64,000 nucleotides of DNA, taken from assembly GCA_032622095.1 (NCBI GenBank), contig CP136069.1, forward strand, positions 165,038,394 through 165,102,393. Direction: 5' to 3'. The notes under the pieces are model-generated. The model saw only the letters and a list, made by a program, of their open reading frames with translations. It was not told the DNA's origin and searched no databases. Made by a program: the position numbers and the translations under genes. Shown here piece by piece: positions 33,491 through 45,092 of the stretch. Position 1 is the first letter of the stretch. Each line of letters begins with the position of its first letter. Origin of the DNA: Siphonodentalium dalli. Taxonomy: Eukaryota > Mollusca > Scaphopoda > Gadilida > Siphonodentaliidae.

Positions 33491-33894
33491 ATTGAAATAG
33501 TGTGTCTGTCATTTACACAACAGGTAGCATCACCAAATTAACACTCTGGGGACCTCATTCTACTTAGGCCTCATCTTCTGGGAAGTATCTATAGTCTCAA
33601 ATTAACATTATTTTTAGTTACTTTTTCCTTTCTATTCAGTTTCTATATACCCTAATTTGCAGAAGATAAAATACATAATCGAGGTGACTAATGGGTGAAC
33701 ATCACCAACTTCAACTGGGAAACTTCAATCTGATCCTAGTCCTCCCATAGCAGTTGAGGTCTCAGCAGAATGAGGTACCCAGAGGGTGAATTTGGTGATT
33801 CTAGCCCACCGTGCGAGATATTATCACTAAATTCACACTCTGGGGACCTCATTCTGCAAATGACAGACACACTATTCAAGACTTGTTGTCAAGG
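33491..33894. mobile_element. Family D MITE, copy 5
   Basis: TTGAAATAGTGTGTCTGTC to GACAGACACACTATTCAAG; the left hairpin is partly deleted. Confidence 0.85.
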
Positions 33895-33974
33895 CATCAA
33901 CAGGAATATCATTTGATATGAGCTCTATGCAGGGTTCATACGGATGCATCCAACAATCATCTACATTTCGTTTT

Positions 33975-34107
33975 TTAACACTTTCCTGACGGGAGTTTCC
34001 TGAAATTTTGCGAAAACACTGTGCCAATGCATTCTCTTATATATGCGATTCTCCAATATGGAGCCTCACATATATAAGAGAATACATTGGCCTAACAATA
34101 TTTACCT
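33975..34107 (+). mobile_element. Family B MITE, right end missing
   Basis: TTAACACTTTCCTGACGGG start with one hairpin; breaks off after CTAACAATATTTACC. Confidence 0.8.
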
Positions 34108-34186
34108 TCTTATAAATAAACCACTGCGCTTTTTGCGAGAAACTAAACAACAGTTGACCTGTATTTTATTGGACACAAAACGTGTT

Positions 34187-34312
34187 TTGTGAATAATATC
34201 GCATTCATATCATTATTATGCTATACTATTAGTATATTCTTGAGGAAATTATCATAATTTCATGTTATTACTAAATTATAACCTACAATGAAGGCCGCCC
34301 GTCCCTTTAAAT
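34187..34312 (+). repeat. Dispersed repeat H, copy 1
   Basis: Matches 48521-48652 through TTTTGTGAATAATATCG, CTATACTATTAGTA and CTTGAGGAAA. Confidence 0.7.
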
Positions 34313-34374
34313 TGAGCAAGGAATTCAATCTAATTTTTTTTTTTTAAGAGTGAATATTTTTCGAAAAAGGGCAG

Positions 34375-34535
34375 TTAAAAACTTCTTTCCCTTCAATAAA
34401 TAGGACTTCTTCTGCGCTTTTTTAATTAACTGTCTGCTCATTTTTCTGGAACATCCCTCTGAATGAATAATAGACCATTCCAATGTATTCTCTTATAACC
34501 GAGAGGGAGAATTACTTTAGTATAGACAGCGCTAA
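34375..34535 (+). mobile_element. Family F MITE, right half
   Basis: CTTCAATAAATAGGA through GAATTACTTTAGTATAG matches 42978-43113. It lies just downstream of the stomatin stop codon, in the likely 3' untranslated region. Confidence 0.65.
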
Positions 34536-34589
34536 ACCGGAGTATGAACCCTGCTCTCAGCTCATTATTCCCACGTGAGGATTTCTCTC

Positions 34590-34799
34590 TCAAAATGAAG
34601 TAGTCTGGCGATTCCCACCTGAAAAGGACGACAGCAGGTCGATCGGCAATGGGAAAATGATGGTCGAATTCTTCTCGGCTGATATCGTGTTGAGAGTCTG
34701 TAGGTATCTCAGCTGTAGGGCAGCTGGTGATTCACAGATGACATCTGCAGCTTCCTTCAGGGCGCGTGATGCAAGTTGTTCACCCTCGGCTGCGATGAC
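34590..34799 (-). CDS. STOM: Stomatin-family protein, last coding exon
   Basis: The exon opens after an AATGCAG acceptor with GTC and reads 69 residues to a TGA stop. The residues are the C-terminal part of the stomatin (band 7/SPFH) family: AAEGE, then [39 protein letters not shown], ending in a short Gly/Asn/Thr-rich tail. In the family this part makes the oligomerisation helix and the membrane-proximal C-terminal segment of a monotopic membrane scaffold that regulates ion channels. The phase-0 join to the upstream exon at 38093 (ending Ala-Lys) gives an unbroken family sequence. The 13 residues after the PLPIDL motif are not conserved in family members I know. MITEs lie in the likely 3' untranslated region. 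Orthology to stomatin rather than a close paralogue (MEC-2, UNC-1, STOML3) is not certain from this piece. Confidence 0.93.
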   Translation of the reverse strand, partial: VIAAEGEQLASRALKEAADVICESPAALQLRYLQTLNTISAEKNSTIIFPLPIDLLSSFSGGNRQTTSF

Positions 34800-35010
34800 C
34801 TGCATTGAAGAAAACAAAATATATATATGAACAAGAGGTCGGCATAGCAGCCATAATAATATTGGTCCAGCCAAAGAAATAATTAGGCTACCTGGTAGCA
34901 TATAGTATGATATTGATGATTTTTTTTTTCATGTAATATTACTTAAACATCACCATTAATATAAGTTGCAATTTGATGGAAAATGCAGATCCTACCCCAA
35001 ATCTGTCGTA

Positions 35011-35222
35011 TACAGTAAGGCCCTAAATAATCAACTCCTTAACCACAGCAGAATTATGGGTATTTTTTCAGGATTTAGTCGGAAATATGGCTTGTTGCCA
35101 TTCATCAGAAAGTTCTCAATGAGAGCTTTCCTATGAATGGAGCAATATTTCCAACACAATCCTGAAAAATTATCCATAATTCTGCTGTGGTTAAGGAGTC
35201 GATTATTTATGGCATTACTGTA
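35011..35222. mobile_element. Family C palindromic MITE, intronic
   Basis: TACAGTAAGGCCC start and GGCATTACTGTA end; arms contain CCACAGCAGAATTATGGG. TA at both ends fits a Tc1/mariner/pogo-type target. Confidence 0.9.
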
Positions 35223-35439
35223 CATGCATATACACATAACGACACAAGTGTGTTTATGGGTTTGTCGGTATAAGTGCCAGCACAGAAGTGTGCCTCCTGT
35301 TCTATCCTTCTGTGACGACATAAGTGCCATATCGACAAACCCATTAACACATGTGCCGTTCTGTGCTAATTACACACCACCCGTTCAAGAATCCATTAAA
35401 GACATATTATGTACTTGTTCGTGAAACTGCTAAGTTATT

Positions 35440-35785
35440 ATTCAGTTACTATGACAACTGGAGGAAAGTAACATTCTACCAACATCGCCGAAAATTTTAA
35501 GCAAATCAACCGTACTACTCCACAGAAAACATCGTCAGAACTACGCTCAATTGTAAATATTTACTACATGATTCGGGACGCATCTATTGGCAATAAACTA
35601 ATGAAAACAATTTGGCCATCGAGAGTCACTGCATTTAGTTCATACATGTGTATATAAGAATGACGGTGTGTGTTGTCAATTTGGAAATACTATTTGTAAA
35701 CATTACTACTTTGAACAAAACTATTCTCTATTTCTATTTGATCACCATACCAGAGTGTTTCACATCACTTTAATTGAACAAAAAG
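35440..35785 (-). repeat. Dispersed repeat I, copy 3 (inverted)
   Basis: Reverse complement of 28206-28520 with many substitutions. Confidence 0.75.
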
Positions 35786-35960
35786 ACTTACATGTACTAG
35801 GTTTATTCAGAAACAGACATTGCCTGTTTTGTCATGTGTGATGATGCTTACAATCATGCATTTATTTTATAGTTCCTGTTTCATGGTCGAGGTGAACATC
35901 ATCTACGTCGTCTGATCCACACAATCGCTTGAAGAATATGACATGACCCAAAACCAGGCC

Positions 35961-36352
35961 TGTCAATAAGGTGCCTGTCATTTGCAGAAAGAGGTCCCCG
36001 AGGGTGAATTTAGTGACGCTATCCCGCATAGCGGGCTAGCATCATTAAATTCACCCTCTCGGGACCTCAATCTGCTTCAGCCTCATCTTCTCTGAAAAGT
36101 TTCTTTATTATCAAATTTCTATAGAAACTTCTTCACATAGATTCTATTTCTTTTATAGTTTAGTTCCTCTATATCGCCAAATTGGGAGATGAGACGTTGC
36201 AAAATCGAGGTACCCCAATGGGTCTACATCACAATATTCACGATCTGGGGACTTCATTCTGAGTCTAGGTCTCCCATAGGAGATGAGGCCATGCAGAATG
36301 AGGTCCCCAGAGGATGAATTTGGTGATGCTAGCCCGCTATGCTAGCATCACA
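35961..36352. mobile_element. Family D MITE, copy 6
   Basis: GTGCCTGTCATTTGCAG start, left hairpin, middle block with TTCTTTATTATCAAATTTC, partial right hairpin. Confidence 0.82.
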
Positions 36353-36879
36353 TGATAAAACATACTTAAATCAACAAATGGATGTGAAACTAACAACTGC
36401 TTCTTTTAGGGCTGCGATGACATTTCATGTAACCGTTATTTACCACAGAATACATCATAATTCACAATTAAGAGATAGAGTTATTCCTCTTCCATTGAGA
36501 ATAATAGACTGGCAGTGCAGACCAGATCGCAATTACATGTAAGCCACAGAACTCATGTCGGTACCTTGACAAAAACAACATGTTCACAGTTTATTCGACC
36601 AGATAAGTTGATGATACAATGTTTTGGAGCTTCTTCTTTCAAATGGTATATAATGAATGTACATGTATATAATGTGATCTGGGAAATCGAAAATTAAGGG
36701 GGCCTTTAACTATATTTCCAACGTAAAATGCAATTTCATATTTTTCGATGTAATAAAAAGGAATAATCTTCATTACTGAAATGATTACACAGTATAAGCT
36801 GATCACAAACACAATTTATCGCTTCATTTCGGATTTGATCCCAATGTGTTTATACAGCTCAATCACAAAGAAAATTCCG
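36353..36879. other. Unassigned intronic DNA
   Basis: No supported feature; open frames of 60-67 codons were not recognised. Confidence 0.5.
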
Positions 36880-36985
36880 TAACACTTTCTATACTAAATA
36901 CTCATTGATGAGTAGTACCCTTAGGAAATGTTCAGATAATAAGTTCAACAATAGGACTTTGTTGAACTTATTAATTAACTGAAAC
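36880..36985 (+). mobile_element. Family F MITE, left half
   Basis: CTTTCTATACTAAATACTC then a short hairpin AAGTTCAACAA...TTGTTGAACTT. Confidence 0.7.
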
Positions 36986-37187
36986 AATGTATACCTTTAA
37001 CTCTTTGGTGGGTGGGTATGTCATATATGACGTCAAATCCATGGTTGAATATACTTTTGCAAATAAACTGAATTATATTGTAAGAATCGCCTATTGTAAC
37101 AAATAAACCATACAATAAACCATTATTAAAATCACAAACCAATGTAAATTGTAAATAATATCCATCCACATTATACTCTATGAAATC

Positions 37188-37440
37188 AAGCCTTGAAATA
37201 GTGTGCCTGTCATTTGCAGAATGAGGTCCCCAGAGGGTGAATTTAGTGATGCTACCCCGCATAGCGGGTTAGCATCACCAAATTCACCCTCTGGGGACCT
37301 CATTCTGCTTACAACTCAGCAGAATGAGGTTCCCAGAGGGTGAATTTGGTGATGCTAGCCCGCTATGCGCAGTAGCATCACTAAATTCACCCTCTGGGAA
37401 CCTCATTCTGCAAATGACAGACACACTATTTCAAGGCTTG
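37188..37440. mobile_element. Family D MITE, copy 7 (short form)
   Basis: CAAGCCTTGAAATAG to TATTTCAAGGCTTG with two almost perfect hairpins; very little divergence. Confidence 0.92.
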
Positions 37441-37493
37441 GATATATCTATGAAATAGTTTCCTTTTAGGATGATATTTTTCAAAGTTATTTA

Positions 37494-37934
37494 CAAGCCT
37501 GAATATAGTGTGTCTGACATTTGCAGAATGAGGTCCCTAGAGGGTGGATTTAGTGATGCTATCTTACCCAGTGGACTAGCATCACCAAATTCACCCTCTG
37601 GGAACCTCATTCTGCATTGGCCTCAAATGCTGTGGGAGACCTATGATCAGATTGAAGTTCCCCAGTTGAAGTTGGTGTGATGTTCACAATTTGTCAACTT
37701 GATTTTGCATTTTATCTTCTGCAAATTAGGGCATATAGAAACTGAACAGAAGGGAAAAATTAACTAAACAAATTTTGAGACTATAGATACTTCCCAGAAT
37801 ATGAGGCCTAATAAGAATGAATACCCCAGAGGGTGCATTTGGTGATGCTAGCCTGTTGTGTGTGGTAGCATCACTAAATTCACCCTCTGGGGACCTCATT
37901 CAGCAAATGTCAGACACACAAAACTCAGGCTTGG
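37494..37934. mobile_element. Family D MITE, copy 8 with 8-bp target duplication
   Basis: CAAGCCTGAATATAG to CTCAGGCTTG; GTTATTTA flanks both ends directly, which is a hAT-type 8-base duplication. Confidence 0.93.
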
Positions 37935-38092
37935 TTATTTACATGGTAACATAATATTACCCTAAATCTACAACTGTAAACAACATAAATGTCGTTCCAA
38001 CTGCACGACGACATAAATGTTGTTCTACCCGCCAAAGGGTTAAAACTGAAAAATGGTAGAAACCATTTTGAATAGAATGGGTTAAAACTGAC

Positions 38093-38171
38093 CTTTGCCC
38101 TGGCTTCTCTGGAGGCCTCAGCTTCAGCGGCCATGGCTCTCTGTAGTTGCACGGGTAGACGCACATCCTTA
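38093..38171 (-). CDS. STOM: Stomatin-family protein, penultimate exon
   Basis: A 79-base exon between a TACTTTCAG acceptor and a GTCAGT donor. The first T completes a split codon (GT from the upstream exon plus T, Val). The next 26 residues read KDVRLPVQLQRAM and AEAEASREARAK, the most conserved stretch of the stomatin SPFH domain, where many family members are identical. It is joined in phase to 49333-49388 upstream and 34590-34799 downstream. The first 21 bases also form the first unit of the 56-base tandem array at 38151-38717, so the acceptor is repeated many times in the upstream intron. Confidence 0.95.
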
Positions 38172-38717
38172 CTGAAAGTACATATATCGTCATTATAGAA
38201 TATTACACAGGCAGACGTACATCCTTACTGAAAGAATATATATCGTATTTATAAAATATTACACGGGCAGACGCACATCAATTCAGAAAGTACATATATC
38301 GCCAATATAAAATATTACACAGGCAGATGCACATCCTTACTGAAAGTAAATTTTTTGTCATTATAAAATATTACATGGGCAGACGCCCATCAATTCTGAA
38401 AGTACATATATCATCAATATAAAATATTATACGGGCAGATACATGTACACATCCTTACTGAAAGAACATTTATTGTCATTATAAAATATTACACGGGCAT
38501 ATGGACATCCTTACTAAAATTACATATATCGTCATTATAATATATTACACAGGCAGACACACATCCTTACAGAAAGTACATATATTGTAATTATAAAATA
38601 TTACACAGGCAGATGCACATCCTTTCCTGAAAGTACATATATCGTCATTATAAAATATTACACAGGCAGACGCATAACCTTTCTGAAAGTGCATATATCG
38701 TCATTATAAAATATTAG
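38151..38717. repeat. 56-bp tandem array copying a splice acceptor, 10 units
   Basis: Unit 1 includes the 3' end of the intron and the first 21 bases of the stomatin exon. Nine further units extend into the intron, each with a GCAGACGCACATCC-type exon start, a CTGAAAG (CTTTCAG in sense) junction and ATATCGTCATTATAAAATA. By eye, about six keep a CAG, one has TAG and two have lost the AG. Confidence 0.95.
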
Positions 38718-38998
38718 TGTTGAAACAATTAAGGACTTTACTAGTAGACTATTTGATGGATACTAGTCGATAAGTAGTCGGCACCATATCACATATAGTA
38801 CATAAAGGCAAACCCTGACTCTCCAAGTATAATTCTAGGACATTGTGCATGCTAGTTTGTTACTGACTATATTATTTACTTGTTCTAAAACACTTGTCCA
38901 TGCTTTCGCATGAATGATGCCAATTATGTCCATATAATGCATGTCATGAGTATATTCAGTGACAACTATTGTGTTATCAACATAGTAAAAAAGAGCTA

Positions 38999-39387
38999 TT
39001 AACCCTTTACCCAACAGAAGGGCCCTGTGCCAATGCATTCTCTTATATATGCGAGTCGACCATAGGTCGCCTCGCATATATAAGAGAATACATTGGCTTA
39101 ACACATTAAAAATTATAAAATTGTTAAAGAATGTAAGAAAGAATGGTAAAAAGAGATTTTTTTTAGGCCAATGCATTCTCTTATATATGCGAGGCGACCT
39201 ATGGTCGACTCGCATATATAAGAGAATGCATTGGCACAGGGCTAACTGTAACTATCACAATGTGGTCAATGAGCCGGTTCCAATGATATCCATATTTGTA
39301 TGGTTCTATTGAGACAGACCGAAGATATTTTAGGCTGTTGAAGCTTTATTTGGCCGGTTCTGGCCGGTTTGTTGGGTAAAGGGTTAA
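38999..39387 (-). mobile_element. Family A TTAA MITE, copy 4
   Basis: Complete, with TTAACCC and GGGTTAA ends and two hairpins. Confidence 0.92.
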
Positions 39388-39464
39388 TATATAAAAGTGC
39401 ACAGAACTTCTGTACCAGTACTTGTTTATTATTGGTCTGATACTAAATATTATCAGGTCCATCA

Positions 39465-40268
39465 CAATGCTGGTCATCCTATAATACCCGCTGCAGACAA
39501 ATATTGAGTAAACCCCATCGTTGGCATGAGTGAAGAGTGAACGTAGGTTTGTTTTGAGGGAAATTTTGTTATGTTTATTTTGTAATTGTTTTTCTTCAGA
39601 CACAATTCAGGGTCCAATTGTCATGTTCCATTGATATAGATAGTTTAGGAAACTAAATCAATATTCACATTGGAAGTTGCTGCATTATTTTAAGTAGAAA
39701 AATATTGACAATTGCAAGTGACACTCCATGGTGTCAGAGTAAACACCAAAGCGGGCACGATTTTTGCCCGCATTGCATTTTACTCCTGCCTGCATTCCGT
39801 TTTACTTTATTGATGTACGGTATGTTTGGAAAGATATCTTTATTAGAGTTACTGGATAGGGATTTGGGGTTTTTAGTATCAAAACACGACACTGGGGGGA
39901 TAGTGTCCCATATATATTGTTCCACGTTTTCAAAAAAAGATGTGTCTGCAGTGGAAGTTTTGCTGAATGAAACTTAAATTTACCCCAAAATTCTGAATGC
40001 ACTTGACTAAGATTGTGTATTTTTCGAGAACTGATATCTGAATTTTCTCTGAACTCCTGTCACAGCATAAATAGGCATTGATTATCATATGTGTCTTCCA
40101 TTCGTTGGTATAACTTCTAAACTGACCACTTTTAACTAATTAGACTAGCCCTAGTTTGGAGAACTCTAACTGTTTATAGCGTTATAGCCAGATGCAGTTT
40201 ACTGACGCCCGCACCAGGGTTTACTGCCCGCAGTGGGGATTATAGGATGACGAGCGTGAACACCCTGC
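39465..40268. mobile_element. Possible inverted-repeat element with a 90-codon frame
   Basis: TCATCCTATAATACCCGCTGC at the left resembles the inverse of GCAGTGGGGATTATAGGATGA at the right; GTAAACCC words also match. A plus-strand frame at 39705-39977 (90 codons) is unrecognised, and I do not call it a gene. Confidence 0.5.
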
Positions 40269-40429
40269 ACATTTATTTGGAACACAATTAAGACCAATAT
40301 ATAAACAAGAATTGCCAAAACTTTAGAAGTCCTTTTAACCTCTTGAGAACTGAAAAACGTACTAAATATATTCTCCCAGTCATTATATAAAAGCATACAC
40401 TGGAATGGTCTATTATTCATCAGGGTTAA

Positions 40430-40876
40430 CCATTTCTTCACTGAATTCTCATTGACAAGTATATTAACGCCCTAAATAATCGACTCCTTAACCATAGCAG
40501 AATTATGGGTAACTTTTCAGGATATAGTCAGAAATATAGCTTGTTGCCATTCATCGGAAAGCTCTCACTGAGAGCTTTCTGATGAATGCCAACAAGGACT
40601 ATTTCCAACTAAATCCTGAAAAGTTACCCATTATTCTGCTGTGGTTAAGGAGTCGATTATTTAGGGCATTACTGTAATTCCCTTAGGCCATTTGTTGAAC
40701 TTATTATTTGAACATTTCCAACCAATAAATAGAAATCCTTCTGCACTTGTATTAACCTTTCGTCTGTCTGTCATCTGCTAACTTTTCCTGAACACCCCTC
40801 CAAATGAGTAGTATATGTACAATGTATACTTTTATAACTGAGTGGGAGAATCCATTTAGTATATAAATGGTTAAAA
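40430..40876 (+). mobile_element. Family F MITE split by a family C copy
   Basis: Left piece TTCTCATTGACAAGTATA and right piece from TTAGGCCATTTGTTGAAC to TTTAGTATATAAATGGTTAA; family C occupies 40462-40675. Confidence 0.75.
40462..40675. mobile_element. Family C palindromic MITE nested in family F
   Basis: GCCCTAAATAATCGACTCC start, long hairpin, GGCATTACTGTA end. Confidence 0.88.
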
Positions 40877-40919
40877 TTGTATCGTAGTGGGATTACACAG
40901 CATATAATCAGCAAACATG

Positions 40920-41399
40920 CACATAGTGTGTCTGTCATTTGCAGAATGAGGTCCCCAGAGGGTGAATTTAGTGATACTATCCCACCCAGTGGGCTAGCAT
41001 CACCAAATTCGCTCTCTGGGTACCTCATTCTTCTTAGGCCTCATCTTCTGGGAAGTATATCTATAGTCTCAAATTAACATTGTTTTTATTTAATTTCCCC
41101 TTCTGGGAAGTTTCTATATCCCCTAATTTGCAGAAGATAATATACACAATCGAGGTGACTAATGGGTGAACATCACCAACTTCAACAGGGGAACTTCAAT
41201 CTGATCCTAGGTCTCCCAAAGCATACCAATATGATCATTATATATCACACTTCTTCTCCATAGCAGTTGAGGCCTAAGCAAAATGAGGTCGCCAGAGGGT
41301 GAATTTGGTGATGCTAGCCCACTGTGCAGGATAGCATCAGTAAATTCACCCTTCGTGGATCTCATTCTACAAATGACAGGCGCAATATTAGCAGGCTTG
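40920..41399. mobile_element. Family D MITE, copy 9
   Basis: ATAGTGTGTCTGTCATTTG to GACAGGCGCAATATTAGCAGG, with a short extra stretch near 41220-41260. Confidence 0.85.
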
Positions 41400-41721
41400 A
41401 TAATCAGTATAATAAGAATGTTACGAAAAATGTATACGAGGATGATAAACATTCGGTGCAATGTATGAATGCGGATAGGTATTGATCTCGTTGTCAGGAG
41501 TGTGATTGATCGAGAGATGAAAACAAATATGACGTGATATCCTTCGAAGCAGTTAATAAATATTAAGATGTCAGCATAGATTCCGTCAAACAGAAGCTAA
41601 CATTTTAACACTGCTATCGATTGAGCTAATCAGTTGGAAACATCTCACCAAAGTTAGCTGCGGATAAAGGCACAAATAGTTTAAATTTGTTGAGACTGAT
41701 TTTACAGGTTTTTTTTTTAAT
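41400..41721. other. Unassigned intronic DNA
   Basis: No supported feature. Confidence 0.5.
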
Positions 41722-42240
41722 CCAATAGCATTCACAATCTATATAAGTTTATCTTTTAACACTTTCATGATGGGAGCTGCCCTGGTGCAGCAATAAAGAC
41801 TAGCTTTCTCCCCGAGAGCTTTCCGATGAATGGCAACAAGCCATATTTCCGACTAAATCCTGAAAAGTTACCCATAATTCTGCTGTAGTTAAAGAGTCAT
41901 TTACTTAGGGCATTACTGTATATGTGGGTCCAATAGCATTCACAATCTATATAAGTTTATCTTTTAACACTTTCATGATGGGAGCTGCCCTGGTGCAACA
42001 ATAAAGACCATGTGCCAGGCATTATCTTATACAGTAATGCCCTAAGTAATCGACTCTTTAACTACAACAGAATTATGGGTAACTTTTCAGGATTTAGTCG
42101 GAAATATGGCTTGTTGCCATTCATCGGAAAGCTCTCGGGTTTCCGATGAATGGCAACAAGCCATATTTCTGACTAAATCCTGAAAAGTTACCCATAATTC
42201 TGCTGTAGTTAAAGAGTCGATTACTTAGGGCATTACTGTA
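41722..42240 (+). repeat. ~208-bp segmental duplication containing MITE ends
   Basis: CCAATAGCATTCACAATC at 41722 recurs at 41930, followed both times by a family B start (TTAACACTTTCATGATGGG) and a family C hairpin. The first copy holds only the right half of C (41805-41920), the second all of it (42029-42240). Confidence 0.9.
42029..42240. mobile_element. Family C palindromic MITE nested in family B
   Basis: TACAGTAATGCCC to GGGCATTACTGTA; arms nearly perfect; inserted at a TA inside a family B hairpin stem. Confidence 0.92.
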
Positions 42241-42889
42241 TATGTGGGTCTCACATATGTAAGAGCATACACTGGCTTACACGGTTAAGGTATATATTGT
42301 TAGGCCAATGCTTTCTGTTATATATGCGAGGCTCCCTATGGGAGACTCACTTATATAAGAGAATGCTTTGGCTTACAAGGTCAAGGTAAATATTGTTAGG
42401 CCAATGTATTCTCTTTTATATTTGAGGCTCCCCATGGGAGACTCACTTATATAAGAGAATGCATTGGCTTAAAAGGTCAAGGTAAATATTGTTAGGCCAA
42501 TGTATTCTCTTTTATATTTGAGGCTCCCCATGGGAGACTCACTTATATAAGAGAATACATTGGCTTACAAGGTCAAGGTAAATATTGTTAGGCCAATGTA
42601 TTCTCTTTTATATTTGAGGCTCCCCATGGGAGACTCACTTATATAAGAGAATGCATTGGCTTACAAGGTCAAGGTAAATATTGTTAGGCCAATGTATTCT
42701 CTTTTATATTTGAGGCTCCCCATGGGAGACTCACTTATATAAGAGAATGCATTGGCTTACAAGGTCAAGGGAAATATTGTTAGGCCAATGTATTCTCTTT
42801 TATATTTGAGGCTCCCCATGGGAGACTCACATATATAAGAGTCTAATGCATTGGCTCAGGCTCAGAAGATCCAGTCATGAAAGGGTTAA
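42241..42889 (-). repeat. ~96-bp tandem amplification of a family B hairpin
   Basis: The unit CCAATGTATTCTC...CCCCATGGGAG...GCATTGGCTTACAAGG is repeated about six times between a family B left part and its CATGAAAGGGTTAA end. Each unit is a full hairpin plus the AAGGTCAAGGTAAATATTG linker. Confidence 0.93.
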
Positions 42890-43122
42890 CCCTTTCTATA
42901 CTAAATACTCATTGATGAGTAGTTATCCTTTAGGAAATGTTCAAATAATAAATAGGTCATTTGTTGAACTTATTATGTGAACATTTCCCTCCAATAAATA
43001 GGTCTTGTAATATCTGTTGTCTGCTTATTTTTCCTGAAAACCCCTCCAGATGAATAATACACCATTCCAATGTATACTTTTATAACTGAGTGGGAGAATC
43101 CATTTAGTATAGAAAGGGTTAA
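42886..43122 (+). mobile_element. Family F TTAA MITE, complete copy
   Basis: TTAACCCTTTCTATACTAAA to TTTAGTATAGAAAGGGTTAA. Shares its left TTAA with the right end of the preceding family B element. Confidence 0.9.
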
Positions 43123-43272
43123 AGGGAGACTGTAGCTAAATCCAGCCATTTTTGGGGCCATCTCCTTTATACTTTATATGCAATAAAAGAATTAAAATGT
43201 GTCAAGAATGATAGTTAAATACACTCTGTACATGAAGAACAATCTATATTACCTGATAAATATTACGAATAA

Positions 43273-43672
43273 TTAACCCTTTACCCAACAGAACGGCCCT
43301 GTGCCAATGCATTCTCTTATATATGCGAGTCGACCATAGGTCGCCTCGCATATATAAGAGAATGCATTGGCTTAACACATTTAAAATTATAAAATTGTTA
43401 AAGAATGTAAGAAAAAATGGTAAAAAGTGTTAAAAAAAGATTTTTTCTAGGCCAATGCATTCTCTTATATATGCGAGGCGACCTATGGTCGACTCGCATA
43501 TATAAGAGAATGCATTGGCACAGGGCATAATTGTAACTATCACAATGTGGTCAATGAGCCGGTTCCAATGATATCCATATTTGTATGGTTCTATTGAGAC
43601 AGACCGAAGATATTTTAGGCTGTTGAAGCTTCATTTGGCCGGTTTTGGCCGGTTTGTTGGGTAAAGGGTTAA
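43273..43672 (-). mobile_element. Family A TTAA MITE, copy 5
   Basis: Complete. Confidence 0.92.
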
Positions 43673-44195
43673 GCCATTTACTCATTTCCATTATAATTAT
43701 CAAGTTGTTTTACATCGTGAATAAATTAGTGTATTTTGCACTCATCCTTGGCTCAAATTCATTAATTTGTTGCATATTTTCTGTTGAATAGAGTAGAATT
43801 GCTGCGTTTAGGTAGTCTCCATTTTAAAGCCAAATGGTTTGAAGCCATAAATTATATCTAGTTACACTTGCTTGGATCACATTCCTATCCGGTCTCCGGA
43901 ATCAAAGTAGGACCATAAATACATGAACTAATTTCATATGGACCGAACTATTTTACCCCCAAAAAAAAGCAGCCAAGAGAACATCTGGTGTTGTGTTCTG
44001 GGATATTCCCACAAAATGAAGAAGTAATATTGTGAGGCCTTTGTCCACAAAATGTTTGATATTGATATGAATAAATGTTAGAAAATCAATATGAATGTTT
44101 TCATGAACTTGGCTACCCATCTAATGTTTAAGATTTTTTTTTACAGATAAAAGGTCCATTATAATGGACATAAATAATTCATCTGTGAACAACAA
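43673..44195. other. Unassigned intronic DNA
   Basis: GGCTCAAATTCATTAATTTG at 43750 recurs with changes at 46259; otherwise no feature. Confidence 0.5.
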
Positions 44196-44425
44196 CAGAT
44201 GAAGTTCCCCAATTAACGTTGGCGATGTTCACCCTTAGTCACCTCAATTGTGTATTTTTCCTTCTGCAATTAGGGGATATAGAAACAGAACAGAAGGGAA
44301 AAAGTAACTAAAAAACAATGTTAATTTGAGACTATACATGTAGTTACTTCCCAGAAGATGAGACCTAAGCAGAATGAGGTCCACAGAAGGTGAATTTAGT
44401 GATGCTAGCCCACCATGCAGGTAGT
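44196..44425. mobile_element. Family D MITE, copy 10, partial
   Basis: GATGAAGTTCCCCAATTAAC, then CTTCTGCAATTAGGGGATAT and a half hairpin; the outer ends are missing. Confidence 0.75.
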
Positions 44426-44647
44426 AATAAGCGATAATGAGTCTAATTAACTTTTATTTGTGACAAAATTGCACAATTCAAAATTCTGGTCTCTGTTAAC
44501 AGTAACCACTGTTGTTCGTTAGCTAAACAACAACACGTTTTAGACCAGAAAATATAATCAATACTAATCGATAGAAGCATTTGGAAAGGAGTTGCACAGA
44601 AATTGTGTTATTGTTGGAAGTGCTGCCATGATGAGATAAAGCATCTT

Positions 44648-44696
44648 TAACCCTTTCATGAGGTTCATGACGGGAGCTGTGCAGGTGCAGCATTAA
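44648..44696 (+). mobile_element. Family B left-end stub cut by family A
   Basis: TTAACCCTTTCATGAGG through GGTGCAGCATTAA. Family A copy 6 starts at that internal TTAA and the rest of B is absent. Confidence 0.8.
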
Positions 44697-45092
44697 CCCT
44701 TTACCCAACAGAAGGGCCCTGTGCCAATGCATTCTCTTATATATGCGAGTCGACCATAGGTCGCCTCGCATATATAAGAGAATGCATTGGCTTAACACAT
44801 TAAAAATTATAAAATTGTTAAAGAATGTAAGAAAAAATTGTAAAAAGTGTTAAAAAAAGTTTTTTTTTAGGCCAATGCATTCTCTTATATATGCGAGGCG
44901 ACCTATGGTCGACTCGCATATATAAGAGAATGCATTGGCACAGGGCATAACTGTAACTATCACAATGTGATCAAGGAGCCGGTTCCAATGATATCCATAT
45001 TTGCATGGTTCTATTGAGACAGACCGAAGATATTTTAGGCTGTTGAAGCTTTATTTGGCCGGTTTTGGCCGGTTTGTTGGGTAAAGGGTTAA
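44693..45092 (-). mobile_element. Family A TTAA MITE, copy 6
   Basis: Complete. Confidence 0.92.

Larger units (their letters stand above)
34800..38092 (-). other. Stomatin intron (3.3 kb)
   Basis: From GTCAGT after Ala-Lys (donor at 38092) to AATGCAG (acceptor ending 34800). Hosts one family C, three family D, one family F and one repeat I copy. Confidence 0.9.

Noticed and set aside
38835-39215. Recurrent frames such as 'MRVDHRSPRIYKRMHW' in many places
   Set aside because: They are translations of the CCAATGCATTCTC hairpin in family A, B and E MITEs.
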